NCBI RefSeq assembly: GCF_029714365.1
Contig: NZ_CP121660.1
Coordinates: 1,178,001 to 1,242,000, forward strand
DNA from: Sinorhizobium terangae
GTDB lineage: Bacteria; Pseudomonadota; Alphaproteobacteria; Rhizobiales; Rhizobiaceae
Length of the DNA stretch: 64,000 bases
Direction of reading: 5' to 3'
Position 1 is the stretch's first letter. Every line of letters starts with the position of its first letter. Positions 62,618-64,000 of the stretch are shown here, in pieces. The notes below the pieces were generated by a model. It had not been told where the DNA came from, searched no databases, and was given only the letters and a program-made list of their open reading frames with translations. The translations under genes were made by a program, and so were the position numbers.

Positions 62618-63865
62618 ATGGACGAAAACAGCAACCCAAGCTCAGGCAATACAAGCCTCTGGCGCAATGCGCGCATTGCAACGCTTCGCGAGGATATGGG
62701 GCCGCTCGGCGTCATCGAGAGAGGTGCCATCGCCACCCGCGGCGACCGGATCGTCTACGTCGGCACAGAACAAGACCTGCCCCTGGACATTGCCCGAGCC
62801 GACCAGGTAATCGATTGTGAACGCCGCTGGATCACGCCGGCCCTCATCGATTGCCACACCCATATCGTCCACGGCGGCAACCGCGCACGTGAATTCCAGC
62901 TGCGGCTCGAAGGTGCCACGTACGAGGAAATCGCGCGCGCCGGCGGTGGCATCGCCTCGACGGTGAAGGCGACCAATGCCCTGTCGGTCGAAGAACTGGT
63001 GGAAGCAGCACTTCCGAGGCTCGACACGCTGCTTGGCGAGGGGGTCGCGACGGTCGAGGTGAAGTCGGGCTATGGCCTGAACATCGAGGCCGAACTGAAG
63101 ATGCTGCGGGCCGCGCGCCGCCTGCAAGAATTGCGCCCCGTGCGCATCGTCACGAGCTATCTCGCCGCGCATGCGACGCCTCCCGAATATAAAGGGCGCA
63201 ACGGCGACTATATCGCCGATGTCGTGCTGCCGGGCCTCAAGAGCGCCCATGCCGAGGGCCTCGTCGACGCCGTTGACGGCTTCTGCGAAGGCATCGCCTT
63301 CTCACCCGACGAGATCGCCCGAGTCTTCGACGCCGCGAAGGCGCTAGGCCTGCCGGTCAAGCTCCACGCCGAGCAGCTTTCGGATCTCGGCGGCGCCAAG
63401 CTCGCGGCTTCATACGGCGCGCTTTCGGCCGACCATCTTGAATATCTCGATGCGGAAGGCGCTGCGGCCATGGCAAAGGCCGGAACCGTCGCCGTGCTTT
63501 TGCCTGGTGCATTCTATACGCTTCGGGAAAGGCAGTTGCCGCCGGTTCAAGTCCTGCGTGATGCAGGCGCGCGCATCGCCATTGCGACGGACTGCAATCC
63601 GGGCACTTCTCCGCTGACTTCGGTGCTTCTGACCATGAACATGTCGGCGACGCTCTTCCGGCTGACCGTTGACGAATGCCTCGCGGGTGTCACGCGCGAA
63701 GCCGCACGCGCGCTCGGAATTCTCGACAAGACCGGCACGATCGAGGTCGGCAAATCCGCGGACCTCGCGATCTGGAACATCGATGAGCCTGCCGAACTTA
63801 TCTATCGGATAGGCTTCAATCCGCTGCATCAGCGCATCTTTGGAGGCGAAAGAATCGGCCAATGA
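62618..63865 (+). CDS. hutI: Imidazolonepropionase
   Basis: This 415-residue amidohydrolase opens the ring of imidazolone propionate to N-formimino-L-glutamate in histidine breakdown. The metal motif is [20 protein letters not shown] near residue 82; others are [40 protein letters not shown] and [20 protein letters not shown]. The ATG at 62618 has AGAAGG upstream. Its TGA overlaps the hutH ATG. Confidence 0.95.
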   Translation: MDENSNPSSGNTSLWRNARIATLREDMGPLGVIERGAIATRGDRIVYVGTEQDLPLDIARADQVIDCERRWITPALIDCHTHIVHGGNRAREFQLRLEGATYEEIARAGGGIASTVKATNALSVEELVEAALPRLDTLLGEGVATVEVKSGYGLNIEAELKMLRAARRLQELRPVRIVTSYLAAHATPPEYKGRNGDYIADVVLPGLKSAHAEGLVDAVDGFCEGIAFSPDEIARVFDAAKALGLPVKLHAEQLSDLGGAKLAASYGALSADHLEYLDAEGAAAMAKAGTVAVLLPGAFYTLRERQLPPVQVLRDAGARIAIATDCNPGTSPLTSVLLTMNMSATLFRLTVDECLAGVTREAARALGILDKTGTIEVGKSADLAIWNIDEPAELIYRIGFNPLHQRIFGGERIGQ

Positions 63866-64000
63866 CCATCGTACTTAAGCCAGGCTCCGTTCCGCTCAAG
63901 GATCTGGAGACGATCTACTGGACCCGGGAACCGGCCCGCCTCGATCCCGCCTTCGACGCCGCCATTGCCAAGGGCGCTGCCCGCATCGCCGAAATCGCAG
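63862..64000 (+). CDS. hutH: Histidine ammonia-lyase, N-terminal part
   Basis: The last 139 bases encode [20 protein letters not shown] and on to [14 protein letters not shown], matching the N-terminus of HutH. The gene runs out of the window, so the MIO active site is not seen. ATGA overlap with hutI and the hut context make the call firm. Confidence 0.88.
   Translation, partial: MTIVLKPGSVPLKDLETIYWTREPARLDPAFDAAIAKGAARIAEIA

Overview
The window looks like a piece of a Sinorhizobium (Ensifer) pSymB-type chromid. I infer this from the high GC content, the PhoCDET-like phosphate/phosphonate transporter, minCDE on the same replicon, hut genes, rhizobial palindromic intergenic elements, and sites resembling FixK, CtrA, PhoB and RpoE2 targets. 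I cannot assign the species. I saw no rRNA, tRNA, CRISPR array, intact insertion sequence or prophage.

Layout. 1-0.8 kb: end of htpG and a palindromic mosaic element. 1-6.6 kb: glutarate/lysine-type catabolism (CoA-transferase, glutaryl-CoA dehydrogenase, divergent LysR gene) and a DauA-like D-amino-acid dehydrogenase with a convergent LysR gene. 6.9-13.6 kb: AraC regulator, then DoxX, cysteine hydrolase, XapX, amidohydrolase with a Cys/His tail, second DoxX and an MFS exporter; the last four are tightly spaced. 13.7-17.8 kb: a large LuxR-type ATPase regulator followed on the same strand by three small exported proteins, one a cytochrome c. 18.2-19.9 kb: gluconokinase and a divergent LacI regulator with a pair of matching operators.

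20.2-28.3 kb: copper P-type ATPase, DUF2933, SRPBCC protein, phosphotransferase/P-loop kinase fusion, tandem universal stress protein, DUF3775, DUF4405, DUF1275 and DUF1622. Four FNR/FixK-like sites precede four of these units, so the block reads as a microaerobic regulon. 28.4-30.3 kb: minCDE behind an exact CtrA-type site. 30.7-38.4 kb: beta-oxidation (thiolase, FadJ-type, acetyl-CoA hydrolase/transferase, convergent FadE). 38.8-39.2 kb: two small genes, the first behind an RpoE2-like promoter.

39.4-45.1 kb: a seven-gene overlapping caa3-type cytochrome oxidase operon, with a diheme cytochrome and a frameshifted adenylate cyclase on the other strand. 47.5-52.6 kb: copper handling (CusF-like, cupredoxin, multicopper oxidase, TolC-like lipoprotein, small lipoprotein, His/Cys-rich exported protein, DUF305). 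53.0-60.2 kb: PHO box, phnCDEE, DUF1045, phnM and phnN ending in a strong terminator. 60.3-61.9 kb: ArsR/MFS pair with an operator. 62.6 kb to the end: hutI and the start of hutH.
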